Source: Treponema sp. UBA7570
GTDB lineage: Bacteria > Spirochaetota > Spirochaetia > Treponematales > Treponemataceae
DNA length: 34,140 bases
NCBI GenBank assembly: GCA_002477955.1
Contig: DLLE01000063.1
Coordinates: 105,176 to 139,315 of the forward strand
Direction of reading: 5' to 3'
Part shown: piece by piece, positions 7,045 to 14,603 of the stretch
How positions within the stretch are numbered: position 1 is the first letter of the stretch
How the letters are laid out: every line of letters starts with the position of its first letter
Translations under genes and position numbers: made by a program
Notes under the pieces: model-generated
Database searches by the model: none
The model's input: the letters and a program-made list of their open reading frames with translations, nothing else
What the model was told of the DNA's origin: nothing

Positions 7045-7242
7045 ATGATTTCGGTTACGCGTTTAGATGGGAATATATACTGGATAAATCCTCATATGAT
7101 AGAAAGTATGGAAAAAACTCCCGACCTTACCATCACTTTTTTGTCTGGCAAGAAAGTCGTGGTAAAAGATTCGCCTGAAGAATTGATTCAGCGGATTGTG
7201 GATTACAGACGGCGGCTTGGAATCTCTGCTCAGGAAATATAG
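7045..7242 (+). CDS. flbD: Flagellar protein FlbD
   Basis: This 65-residue protein has the typical short FlbD composition: MISVTRLDGNIYWINPHMIE at the start, then a beta-rich middle with TITFLSGKKVVVKDS and a final helix PEELIQRIVDYRRR. FlbD lies between the hook genes and motA in spirochaete and some Gram-positive flagellar operons. Its biochemical role is not well defined, though the small fold has been linked to motor or hook assembly. Here it is the first gene of the block, with flgD/flgE absent upstream. There is no strong Shine-Dalgarno. motA follows after 94 bases containing a small CCTCT/AGAGG hairpin (7256-7279). Confidence 0.9.
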   Translation: MISVTRLDGNIYWINPHMIESMEKTPDLTITFLSGKKVVVKDSPEELIQRIVDYRRRLGISAQEI

Positions 7243-7336
7243 AATATTCTGAGCTGCCTCTGAAAAATGAATTTTAGAGGTTTCCCTACATAAAAATAAT
7301 AAAGAAGTCTGTTGGGTTTGCGGGAGGAAACTTTTT

Positions 7337-8119
7337 ATGGATATTGCGTCGCTTATTGCCATTGTTGGCGGTATAGGTGTAATCTTTTTAGGTGTTCTTA
7401 CATCAGGTGGTTCAATCGGCGGTATTATTGATATTCCTTCGGTTTTTGTAACTGTCGGCGGTTCTTTTTTCTCCCTGTTTCTTTGTGATTCACTAAAAAA
7501 TGTTCTTGGAATGTTCAAGGTAATGGGGCGCTGTTTTAAGACTTTTGATTATGGTGAAAAAAATCTGATTCAAAATATGGTTGCTCTCTCAGAAAAGGCG
7601 CGTCGTGAAGGTATCCTTGCACTTGAAGAAGGACTTGATGATTTGGACGATGCGTTCTTAAAATCCGGCCTTAGAATGGTTGTAGACGGTACGGACGGAA
7701 ATGTTATTCGCACGATTTTGGAAAACGAAATGAATCAGATGGAAGCGCGGCACATGGTTGGTATTAACCTTATAACCCAGTGGGCTGGTTTTGGTCCTGG
7801 TTTTGGTATGCTTGGTACCGTAATCGGACTTATTGGTATGCTTAACAATCTTGAAGATAAATCTTCTCTTGGTCCGAACATGGCCGTAGCTTTGGTAACT
7901 ACACTCTACGGTTCTATGCTTGCAAACTGGCTTTTTGGTCCAATGGCTCAAAAGCTTATCTCGCAGAACAGCGCGGAGCTTCGTTCACGCGAAATGGTTT
8001 TGGAAGGGGTTCTTTCGATTCAGGCTGGAGATAACCCTCGCATTCTTGCAATGAAACTCTTAACTTATTTGGATCCAAAAACTCGGAAGGTTATTGAGGC
8101 TGACGTTCTGAAGGATTAG
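7337..8119 (+). CDS. motA: Flagellar motor stator protein MotA
   Basis: This 260-residue protein has four membrane segments: two near the N-terminus (about 3-22 and 32-50) and two after a large cytoplasmic loop (about 148-170 and 180-200). The loop contains KARREGILALEEGLDDLDDAF, the charged region that contacts FliG of the rotor. The third-segment motif with FGPGFGMLGTVIGLIGML supplies the Pro-Gly pattern of the proton channel. With MotB it forms the ion-driven stator in the inner membrane. GGGAGG about 10 bases upstream fixes the start. motB follows within a few bases. Confidence 0.96.
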   Translation: MDIASLIAIVGGIGVIFLGVLTSGGSIGGIIDIPSVFVTVGGSFFSLFLCDSLKNVLGMFKVMGRCFKTFDYGEKNLIQNMVALSEKARREGILALEEGLDDLDDAFLKSGLRMVVDGTDGNVIRTILENEMNQMEARHMVGINLITQWAGFGPGFGMLGTVIGLIGMLNNLEDKSSLGPNMAVALVTTLYGSMLANWLFGPMAQKLISQNSAELRSREMVLEGVLSIQAGDNPRILAMKLLTYLDPKTRKVIEADVLKD

Positions 8120-8126
8120 GTTGAAA

Positions 8127-8864
8127 ATGGCTAGAAAAAGTAATGAACCACAGAAACCTTCAACCGCCTGGCAGGGCACTTACGGAGACATGATTACTCT
8201 CATGCTCTGCTTTTTCGTTATGCTTTATGATCCTTCCGAAGTAGACACGACAACTCTTTCTCAGATTCAGGCATCGCTTGCAATTCAGGAAGAGTCAATG
8301 GAAAATCCAACGACGACTGGCGGAATGTCTCTTACTGCAGGTCGTCTTGCAGATTTGGGAAATACAGTAAACAGCCTTCCTTCTGTTGAAAAGGGAAAAT
8401 CGCTTGGTCTTGCCAAGAAAAAGGCCATTTCTCTTTTTGCGCCGGAGATTCACTCTGCAAAAATAACAATTTCCTCGGATGAACGAGGGCTTGTAATAAC
8501 GTTGGCTTCCGATTCTTTTTTTGAAGAAGGAAGCGCCGAGCTCAACATCGAAGAAACCCGCGAAATTCTTTTAAAACTCTCGAAATTTTTTCAGGAACCT
8601 GAACTTCAGAAACGCCGCTTTAGAATTGAGGGACATACAGACAGCAATCCTGTCTCAAACGAAAAATACCCGTCTAACTGGGAACTTTCTGCCGCGCGCG
8701 CATTGAATACTCTGCACTATCTTTCGGATTTTGGAGTGGATGAAAGCAAATTTTCAATTGCAGGCTATGCCGATACTAGACCTGTATTTTCAAACGATAC
8801 AAGGGAAGGGCAGGCTTACAACCGCCGTGTTGATATAATAATTCTTGATGAAGGGCATTTTTAA
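8127..8864 (+). CDS. motB: Flagellar motor stator protein MotB
   Basis: The 245-residue product has a short cytoplasmic tail, one membrane segment starting at YGDMITLMLCFFVMLY that carries the ion-binding Asp21, a linker with plug-like region, and an OmpA-type peptidoglycan-binding domain (about 110-240) with IEGHTDSNPV and the NWELSAARA helix. It anchors the stator to the cell wall and conducts ions with MotA. I use ATG 8127. The in-frame TTG at 8121 would add Met-Lys only. It follows the motA stop by 7 bases. A 124-base gap before fliL contains a candidate internal promoter. Confidence 0.95.
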   Translation: MARKSNEPQKPSTAWQGTYGDMITLMLCFFVMLYDPSEVDTTTLSQIQASLAIQEESMENPTTTGGMSLTAGRLADLGNTVNSLPSVEKGKSLGLAKKKAISLFAPEIHSAKITISSDERGLVITLASDSFFEEGSAELNIEETREILLKLSKFFQEPELQKRRFRIEGHTDSNPVSNEKYPSNWELSAARALNTLHYLSDFGVDESKFSIAGYADTRPVFSNDTREGQAYNRRVDIIILDEGHF

Positions 8865-8909
8865 CTTTTTAGGCGCAAAATAAAGGGTAAAATACTTTAT
8901 TCTATATCC

Positions 8910-8937
8910 TTAAGTTGTGCTGGAAAAAATCCGATAT
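8910..8937 (+). promoter_or_regulatory. Weak candidate sigma-28 promoter upstream of fliL
   Basis: TTAAGTTG (8910-8917), 12 bases, then TCCGATAT (8930-8937). This is 6 of 8 against the enteric -35 and 6 of 8 against the -10, with the same 12-base spacing as the stronger site at 26352-26379. The fliL ATG is 51 bases downstream. Confidence 0.3.
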
Positions 8938-8988
8938 TAAAAAAAAACAATGAAAGCACGCAGAGTGTTTTCTTAACTGGAGTAATTT

Positions 8989-9549
8989 ATGGCTGATGAT
9001 AATGATTTGGATATTAACGATGATGCTGGCGGTTCAGACGACCTTTCATCAGCATCTTCAAAAAAGAAGGGGATGGGCGGTCTTTTCCCTGTCCTTTTAA
9101 AATGGGTTGCAATCGGTTTGGTTGCGGTTATTTTAATTGTGACTGTAGTTGTAATTACAATGAAAGTTGTCGGCGGAAATCAATCGCAGGCCGCACTTGT
9201 TCCTGTCGCAGAAGAATACAGTTCAACTAAAGAAATTCTTGACTGGTACAATTCTCTTGGCGTAACAAGAACGAAGACGAGCGATGTAAACCCTTCGTCT
9301 GTAATTGTAGAAGTTGTATTGGGTTACAAAAAGGACGATAAGGCGACATCAACAGAAATTACGCAGAGAACAGTTGAATTAAAAGATTTTTTGCGGCGCT
9401 ATTTTACACAGAAATCCGCAGACGAATTAAGACCACAGAATGAGGAAGAGCTTAGAATTGAAATTCGCAATGCGATTAACGATTCAATTTTAAGCAGTTC
9501 AAAAATAAAAGATGTGCGCTTTATGCAGCTGGATGTTATTCAGCAGTAA
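8989..9549 (+). CDS. fliL: Flagellar basal body-associated protein FliL
   Basis: This 186-residue protein has an acidic cytoplasmic start rich in Asp (DDNDLDINDDAGGSDD), a basic KKKG, one membrane segment (about 34-57, LLKWVAIGLVAVILIVTVVV), and a periplasmic domain with VIVEVVLGYKKDD and ELKDFLRRYFTQKSADEL. The final part, RNAINDSILSSSKIKDVRFMQLDVIQ, is the usual FliL C-terminal signature. FliL rings surround and support the MotAB stator and influence torque. TGGAG precedes the ATG. fliM follows after 26 bases. Confidence 0.93.
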   Translation: MADDNDLDINDDAGGSDDLSSASSKKKGMGGLFPVLLKWVAIGLVAVILIVTVVVITMKVVGGNQSQAALVPVAEEYSSTKEILDWYNSLGVTRTKTSDVNPSSVIVEVVLGYKKDDKATSTEITQRTVELKDFLRRYFTQKSADELRPQNEEELRIEIRNAINDSILSSSKIKDVRFMQLDVIQQ

Positions 9550-9575
9550 AAGCGGATTATAAAGGTGGAACAGGC

Positions 9576-10610
9576 ATGAACGAAGTTCTGTCACAAGATG
9601 AAATTGACCAACTCCTGCAGGCAATAAGTTCTGGTGAAAGCGAAAACACTGACTTTAAACCTGTAAATGACACGCGCAAAATAAAAATATACGATTTTAA
9701 ACGTCCGGATAAGTTCTCTAAGGAGCAGATCCGAACGGTTTCGATTATGCACGAAACTTTTGCACGTCTTACAACAACATCTCTTTCTGCGCAGCTTCGT
9801 TCGCTGGTTCATGTTCATGTCGCGTCGGTTGACCAGCTGACTTACGAAGAATTTATCCGTTCTATTCCAACTCCGACAACTTTGGCTGTAATCAATATGG
9901 ATCCTTTAAAGGGAAATGCGGTTTTGGAAATTGATCCGGCGATTACTTTCAGTATGATTGACCGTCTTTTTGGCGGTACAGGACAGGGAGCAAAAGTTAG
10001 CCGCGATTTGACGGATATTGAACAGTCGGTAATGGAAGGGATCATCGTGAGAATTCTTGCAAATATGCGCGAAGCCTGGACTCAGGTAATTGACTTGCGT
10101 CCTCGTCTTGGACAGATTGAAACAAACCCTCAGTTTGCGCAGATTGTTCCTCCGTCAGAAATGGTCGTTCTTGTAACTTTGGAAACAAAGGTTGGCGAAG
10201 AGGAAGGAATGATGAACTTCTGTATTCCTTATCTTACTATCGAGCCTATTATTTCAAAACTTTCTTCGCAGTTCTGGTTTAGTTCTGTGCGAAGAAGTTC
10301 TACAACGCAGTATCTTGGAACGTTAAAAGAAAAGCTTTCTGACGTTGATATGGATGTTGTTGCAGAAATTGGAACAATAAATATGCCGATTCGTGATGTT
10401 CTTGCGTTGCGAGTTGGAGATGTCGTGCGGCTTTCAACTGTTCGCGTCGGTGATCCGCTTTCGCTTAGTGTCGGCAATAAGAAAAAATTTTATTGTCAGC
10501 CGGGTGTTGTCGGTAAAAAAATGGCTGTTCAGATAATTGGAAAAATTGATGACAGCGAAAATGAAGATTTTGAAGAATTATCCGTAGAAGGAGATGAATC
10601 ATATGAGTGA
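9576..10610 (+). CDS. fliM: Flagellar motor switch protein FliM
   Basis: This 344-residue protein starts with the CheY-P-binding peptide VLSQDEIDQLLQAI. The middle CheC-like domain (about 40-230) includes YDFKRPDKFS, the GGTGQG turn near residue 135 and an ILANMREAW helix. A C-terminal SpoA/FliN-like domain (about 245-335) contains LSDVDMDVVAEIGT and VLALRVGDVVRL. FliM forms the middle of the C-ring, linking FliG to FliN/FliY, and receives phospho-CheY from the operon at 26511-31320. GGTGG lies about 10 bases before the ATG. Its stop overlaps the start of the next gene (ATGAGTGA). Confidence 0.97.
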   Translation: MNEVLSQDEIDQLLQAISSGESENTDFKPVNDTRKIKIYDFKRPDKFSKEQIRTVSIMHETFARLTTTSLSAQLRSLVHVHVASVDQLTYEEFIRSIPTPTTLAVINMDPLKGNAVLEIDPAITFSMIDRLFGGTGQGAKVSRDLTDIEQSVMEGIIVRILANMREAWTQVIDLRPRLGQIETNPQFAQIVPPSEMVVLVTLETKVGEEEGMMNFCIPYLTIEPIISKLSSQFWFSSVRRSSTTQYLGTLKEKLSDVDMDVVAEIGTINMPIRDVLALRVGDVVRLSTVRVGDPLSLSVGNKKKFYCQPGVVGKKMAVQIIGKIDDSENEDFEELSVEGDESYE

Positions 10611-11757
10611 TGGTGCTATTTCTCAAGACGAAATTGATGCATTGCTGTCAGGCGTGGACATGGGTGGAATTACAGGAGGGAACTCATCTTCTGTAAACAT
10701 TGATACTTCTGTCCTTGAAAAGTTTGCTGACGGTATAAAAGACGAATTAAAAACTAAACTCAACTCAATGACAGGCAGTGAATTTTCTGTTGGAACGCCA
10801 TCGGTAGAGATTCTTGAGCGTGACCAGTTGCTTGCGAAACTTCCAGAAATGGTTGTTGCTGTAATGGCCGATTTTTCAACTGCCTTAAAGGGTGACCATC
10901 TTTTTATTCTTTCTACAGAATTTGCCCAAAAGTTGACAAGCTTAATCAATAAGGAAGAGCAGGCTGAACTTGATGATATGGCTCTTTCTGTTATTTCTGA
11001 AATTGTTTCAAATCATTCTGGTACTGAAATTACCGAACTGAGCAAAGACGGAAAACTTCCTGGGCTTGCTGCAAATCCTCCAGAAGCTGTTAATGTTCCA
11101 AAGGCAATGGTTCGGATTCCTCAGGGAAAATTTTGTCTTTTTACATATACTTATTCTGTTGATTCTCAAAATTACGTTCTTTGGGAAGCGATTTCCAGCA
11201 GTGTTGCAGAAGAGATGGTAAAGGCGCTTGGTGGTGGAACTGCTGCAAATGTTGACAATGCCGCAGTTTCTTCAGCCCAGAATACTCAAAATATGGGCAT
11301 GGGAATGCAGCAGCCAATGGGCGCTATGCCTAATATGGGAATGGGTATGGGAATGCAGCAGCCAATGGGTGCAATGCCTAATATGGGCATGGGTATGGGA
11401 ATGCAGCAGCCAATGGGACAAGTTGCCGGAATGAACACGCCGAATGTTCAGTCAATCCAGTTTCCGAATTTAATGGGCGGAGCCGCTTCTACTGAACAGG
11501 GAAATATCGGTCTTATCATGGATGTATTCATGGAAATGACCGTAGAACTTGGACGCACTAAAAAGCAGATAAAAGAAATTTTGGGGATGGGCGAAGGTAC
11601 GATTATCGAGCTTGATAAACTTGCCGGTGAACCTGTTGATATTCTTGTAAACCATAAACCGATTGCAAAAGGCGAAGTTGTTGTAATCGATGAAAACTTT
11701 GGTGTGCGCGTAACAGAAATTCTCTCTCCAATGGAAAGAGTTTCGGATATTCGCTAA
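10603..11757 (+). CDS. fliY: Flagellar motor switch protein FliY/FliN with Met-rich repeat linker
   Basis: The 384-residue product is about three times an enteric FliN. It has an N-terminal peptide ISQDEIDALLSG like that of FliM, a CheC-like domain (about 25-205), a Met/Gly/Gln-rich linker of tandem 16-residue repeats (about 231-272), and a C-terminal SpoA domain (about 295-384) with MDVFMEMTVELGRTKKQIKEIL and the closing RVTEILS. This is the FliY layout: C-ring base plus possible CheY-P interaction. The region SVISEIVSN resembles a CheC phosphatase site, but the E-N spacing is off by one, so phosphatase activity is doubtful. I chose ATG 10603 because AAGGAG sits 9 bases upstream. The ATG at 10594 touches it. 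Confidence 0.93.
   Translation: MSDGAISQDEIDALLSGVDMGGITGGNSSSVNIDTSVLEKFADGIKDELKTKLNSMTGSEFSVGTPSVEILERDQLLAKLPEMVVAVMADFSTALKGDHLFILSTEFAQKLTSLINKEEQAELDDMALSVISEIVSNHSGTEITELSKDGKLPGLAANPPEAVNVPKAMVRIPQGKFCLFTYTYSVDSQNYVLWEAISSSVAEEMVKALGGGTAANVDNAAVSSAQNTQNMGMGMQQPMGAMPNMGMGMGMQQPMGAMPNMGMGMGMQQPMGQVAGMNTPNVQSIQFPNLMGGAASTEQGNIGLIMDVFMEMTVELGRTKKQIKEILGMGEGTIIELDKLAGEPVDILVNHKPIAKGEVVVIDENFGVRVTEILSPMERVSDIR
11293..11418 (+). repeat. 48-base in-frame tandem repeat in fliY
   Basis: Near-identical 48-base units begin at 11305, 11353 and 11401, the last one partial. They encode the 16-residue period GMQQPMGAMPNMGMGM-like. Differences are mainly at third codon positions. The array lies between the CheC-like and SpoA domains, so copy-number change would alter only linker length. 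Confidence 0.9.
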
Positions 11758-11763
11758 AATTGA

Positions 11764-11790
11764 GGGGCTGACTAAAAAGCCCCTTTTTTT
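11764..11790 (+). terminator. Rho-independent terminator between fliY and fliO
   Basis: GGGGCT (11764-11769), 8-base loop, AGCCCC (11778-11783), followed directly by seven T. It begins 7 bases after the fliY stop, inside what is otherwise one flagellar gene run. Confidence 0.85.
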
Positions 11791-11859
11791 AATCTGAAAT
11801 TGCCTAAAAGCTGCAATTTAGGGATTTTACTTTTTGATTTTACTTTTTACAGTTTTGTT

Positions 11860-11888
11860 TTGGGATAAAGGGGATTATCCTGTATAGA
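11860..11888 (+). promoter_or_regulatory. Candidate promoter with palindromic spacer before fliO
   Basis: TTGGGA (11860-11865), 17 bases, TATAGA (11883-11888), about 27 bases before the fliO start. An inverted repeat, GGATAA-N6-TTATCC (11863-11880), fills the spacer like an operator. The boxes each match 4 of 6 consensus positions, so support comes mainly from the terminator just upstream. Confidence 0.35.
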
Positions 11889-11914
11889 CAAAACTATTTA
11901 AAATGGGTGGAAAA

Positions 11915-12562
11915 ATGAAAAAATCAATTATCTTTACTGCATTTTTTGCAGTCATTCTTTTTTTTGCGGGAAGTTTAAAAACTTTTGCGCAGGATAATTC
12001 TCAGGCTCAAAACACTCAGCAGACTCAGAATTTCAGCATAAATACAGATCCTTCTCAAATTCAGCTTAATTTGTCATCTTCTCAGCAGCAAAATGAAAGA
12101 CAGCCCGGCTCAGGCTCAACATTGTGGCTTTTTATAAAAATGATTTTTGCTCTGGCGGTTGTCGTTGGAATCGCTTGGGGAATTTTTCATTTCCTTAAAA
12201 AAGGCATAAAAACAGAAAATGATAACGATCCTTTTTTGCGAAAAGTAAGCCATTTGACATTAAGCCCTGGAAAATCAGTTCAGGTAATAACTTTGCAGGA
12301 CAATGCATTTTTAATCGGTGTAAGCGATGAAAAAATCAGCCTGATTGGAAAAATCGAGGACAAGGAACTTATTAATGCTATGAATCTTTATGCCGACAAA
12401 AACGAAAAGGTTTCAAAGCCACGCTCGTTCCGCGAAATTCTTGATATTTTTATGCCTGGCTCAAGCAAAGAACCTGAAAGCAGTATTTACGAAAATTCTT
12501 CGTCAAATTCTGCGGATGAGCTAAAAAAGCAGATGGAAAAATTTAATTCAGAAAATTCTTAA
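11915..12562 (+). CDS. fliO: Flagellar biosynthesis protein FliO
   Basis: This 215-residue protein starts with a signal-peptide-like segment (MKKSIIFTAFFAVILFFAGS, then FAQ). It continues with a Gln/Ser-rich exported stretch (about 25-65), a true membrane segment (about 68-90), and a cytoplasmic beta-rich domain with VSHLTLSPGKSVQVITLQDNAFLIGV and a Ser-rich acidic tail. That is the FliO pattern. FliO is an assembly factor for the FliP-FliQ-FliR export gate. I use ATG 11915, with GGGTGG 5 bases upstream, rather than ATG 11903. Position just before fliP supports the call. Confidence 0.88.
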   Translation: MKKSIIFTAFFAVILFFAGSLKTFAQDNSQAQNTQQTQNFSINTDPSQIQLNLSSSQQQNERQPGSGSTLWLFIKMIFALAVVVGIAWGIFHFLKKGIKTENDNDPFLRKVSHLTLSPGKSVQVITLQDNAFLIGVSDEKISLIGKIEDKELINAMNLYADKNEKVSKPRSFREILDIFMPGSSKEPESSIYENSSSNSADELKKQMEKFNSENS

Positions 12563-12617
12563 TATATTTTTAAATTTATATAAAAAAGTAATAATGTAAG
12601 TGATAAGTGGAAAATTT

Positions 12618-13478
12618 ATGAAAAACGCATTGCTGTATTTTAGAAAAAAATGGCTTTTTAAACTTTGTTTTTTGGGACTTCTTCTTTCGTTTTGTACTTT
12701 GCCGGTTGCTTCCCAGTCTTCTCAAAACAGGGATTTTCCGTCCGGTTCTGCACAGGGAACTACGCAGATGAATCAGTCTGTGCGCGGGCTTACTTTTCCA
12801 AATATCGACATAAACATCACTCAGCCGCGTACTGGAACTCAGATGGCTTTTAACCTTCAGCTTTTGCTCCTGCTTACGATTCTTTCGCTTGCTCCGAGCA
12901 TTTTGATTCTGATGACATGTTTTTTGAGATTTTCAATTGTCCTTGATTTTATAAAGCGCGCTCTTTCGCTTCAGCAGGTTCCGCCGACTTCTGTTTTGAA
13001 TGGAATTGCGCTTTTTATGACGCTTTTTGTAATGTGGCCTGTTTTCCAGAAGGTTTATACATCTTCTTTTAGGCCTTTGAGCGACGGCCAGCTGACAATT
13101 GAGCAGGCCTACCGCGAAGCAGAAAAACCGCTTAAAAATTTTATGTATTCGCAGATGTTTAACGATACTTCGTATATCCAGACATTTATGGGAATGGCAA
13201 AGCTTGATGCTCCAAAAACACTTGACGATGTTCCAATGTATGTTCTTGTTCCGTCTTATATTCTGCATGAGCTTACAGTCGCCTTCAAAATAGGAATTAT
13301 TCTTTATATTCCGTTTATTGTAATCGACATGGTGGTTGCAAGTATTCTTATGAGTATGGGTATGATGATGTTGCCTCCTGTCCAGATTTCAATGCCTTTT
13401 AAGCTTATGCTTTTTGTTCTTGTCGACGGCTGGGGACTTTTGACTCAGCAGCTTTTTGTTTCTGTTTTGCAGCATTGA
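12618..13478 (+). CDS. fliP: Flagellar export gate protein FliP
   Basis: This 286-residue protein has an N-terminal signal peptide (about 1-34, ending PVASQS). Membrane segments follow: LLLLTILSLAPSILILMTCFLRF, VLNGIALFMTLFVMWPVF, then two near the C-terminus with IGIILYIPFIVIDMVVASILMSMGMMMLPP, the highly conserved FliP/SctR signature, and FKLMLFVLVDGWGLL. FliP pentamers with FliQ and FliR form the export gate in the basal body. I start at ATG 12618. An in-frame GTG at 12600 would add six residues before the signal peptide. fliQ follows after 21 bases. Confidence 0.97.
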   Translation: MKNALLYFRKKWLFKLCFLGLLLSFCTLPVASQSSQNRDFPSGSAQGTTQMNQSVRGLTFPNIDINITQPRTGTQMAFNLQLLLLLTILSLAPSILILMTCFLRFSIVLDFIKRALSLQQVPPTSVLNGIALFMTLFVMWPVFQKVYTSSFRPLSDGQLTIEQAYREAEKPLKNFMYSQMFNDTSYIQTFMGMAKLDAPKTLDDVPMYVLVPSYILHELTVAFKIGIILYIPFIVIDMVVASILMSMGMMMLPPVQISMPFKLMLFVLVDGWGLLTQQLFVSVLQH

Positions 13479-13499
13479 TTTTGTTAACAGGAGTTGAAA

Positions 13500-13769
13500 A
13501 TGAGTATTGGATTTTTAGTAGGTCTTGTTCGGAATGCGGTCTATCAGGTTTTTATTATGACATCTCCGATTTTGGGAGCGGCTCTTGTCATCGGTCTTAT
13601 CGTTGCAATTTTTCAGGCTACGACATCGATTCAGGAACAGACTTTGACTTTCCTTCCTAAAATGCTTGTAATTCTTGCAATGCTCGCTCTTCTTGGTGGC
13701 TGGATGTTTGCTTCTTTGCGCGGATATACTTTAAATCTTTTTGATATGATTCCAAAATTGGCGCAATAA
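13500..13769 (+). CDS. fliQ: Flagellar export gate protein FliQ
   Basis: This 89-residue protein has two membrane helices (about 12-38 and 52-74) and the family's conserved segment GLIVAIFQATTSIQEQTLTFLPK between them. This is the small FliQ/SctS subunit that wraps round the FliP-FliR core of the export gate. ACAGGAG about 9 bases upstream supports ATG 13500. The TTG two codons earlier is too close to that site. fliR starts 15 bases after the stop. Confidence 0.97.
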   Translation: MSIGFLVGLVRNAVYQVFIMTSPILGAALVIGLIVAIFQATTSIQEQTLTFLPKMLVILAMLALLGGWMFASLRGYTLNLFDMIPKLAQ

Positions 13770-13784
13770 ACGGAAAAATAAAAT

Positions 13785-14603
13785 ATGCTTGAGCAGATTG
13801 TGTGGCAGGCACCGTTTTTTTTACTTGTGGCAGTCAGGTGTTTTGCCTTGATTATGACAATGCCTCTCTTTTCTATGCGGACAATTTCTCGTGTTGCAAA
13901 GATTGCTCTGACTGGATATATGGCGTATTTAATTTTTCCTCATATTGATACAAAAGATTATCTTCCGTACATTGCAGAAAATGCCTCTTTTTCGATTGAT
14001 TATATACTGATCCTTGTTGGAGAAGCTCTGATTGGCATAATTACTGGATTTTTTGTGAGCATAATTTTCAGCGCTTTTAGCGCGGCTGGACAGTTTTTTG
14101 CCTTTCAGATGGGATTTTCTGCTTCTGAAGTTTACGATGCCTTGAGTCAGGTTGAAAATCCCCTTATGGGCCAGTTTTTTAATTTAATAGCAATGCTGAT
14201 TTTTTTGCAGGGGCATTGGGCGCAGATTCTTTTTGGAAAAGGCCTTGCCGCGAGTTTTGAAACGATGAATGCCATGAACATCGTAATGGCGGCTGGAAGG
14301 CAGGAGATAATTACCTTTTTGCTTTCGTCGCTCACAAGACTTTTTGCCTGCGCTTTTGTAATTGCTTTGCCGATTATGGGAATTCTTCTTCTTGTTTCTA
14401 TTACGACAGGAATTTTAGGAAAAGCTGCTCCTCAGATGAACCTTCTTTCCGAAGGTTTTCCTGTTTTAATTTTGCTTTCGTTTTTTATAATTATGAGCCT
14501 TATGGGCAGTCTGTGTGATTATTTTATTTCGTCTTTTGCCAGCGGATTTTCTGTTTTGGAATCGCTTTTTGCGTTTTTTAGAGGTTCTGGAGGCCAGCAA
14601 TGA
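13785..14603 (+). CDS. fliR: Flagellar export gate protein FliR
   Basis: This 272-residue protein is hydrophobic throughout, with about six membrane segments. Conserved FliR features include FALIMTMPLFSMRTISRVAKIAL near the start, GEALIGIITGFFVSIIFSAF in the middle with AFQMGFS, and the late KAAPQMNLLSEGFPV motif typical of FliR/SctT. It completes the FliPQR gate. Only a weak ribosome site (GGAAAA) precedes the ATG, so translation may be coupled to fliQ. Its stop overlaps the flhB start by 4 bases. Confidence 0.96.
   Translation: MLEQIVWQAPFFLLVAVRCFALIMTMPLFSMRTISRVAKIALTGYMAYLIFPHIDTKDYLPYIAENASFSIDYILILVGEALIGIITGFFVSIIFSAFSAAGQFFAFQMGFSASEVYDALSQVENPLMGQFFNLIAMLIFLQGHWAQILFGKGLAASFETMNAMNIVMAAGRQEIITFLLSSLTRLFACAFVIALPIMGILLLVSITTGILGKAAPQMNLLSEGFPVLILLSFFIIMSLMGSLCDYFISSFASGFSVLESLFAFFRGSGGQQ

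Noticed and set aside
10594..10602. ATG 10594 as the fliY start
   Set aside because: It directly abuts the AAGGAG site, leaving no spacing. ATG 10603 has ideal spacing and the conserved N-terminal peptide follows it.
10980..11025. Active CheC-type phosphatase site in FliY
   Set aside because: The Glu and Asn are separated by three residues rather than two and no second motif is clear, so I do not claim activity.
11293..11418. CRISPR-like array
   Set aside because: Units are contiguous, in frame and coding, with no spacers and no cas genes nearby.
11228..11434. Trp/Cys-rich open frame overlapping the fliY repeats
   Set aside because: It is a frame-shifted reading of the tandem repeat with biased composition and no ribosome site.
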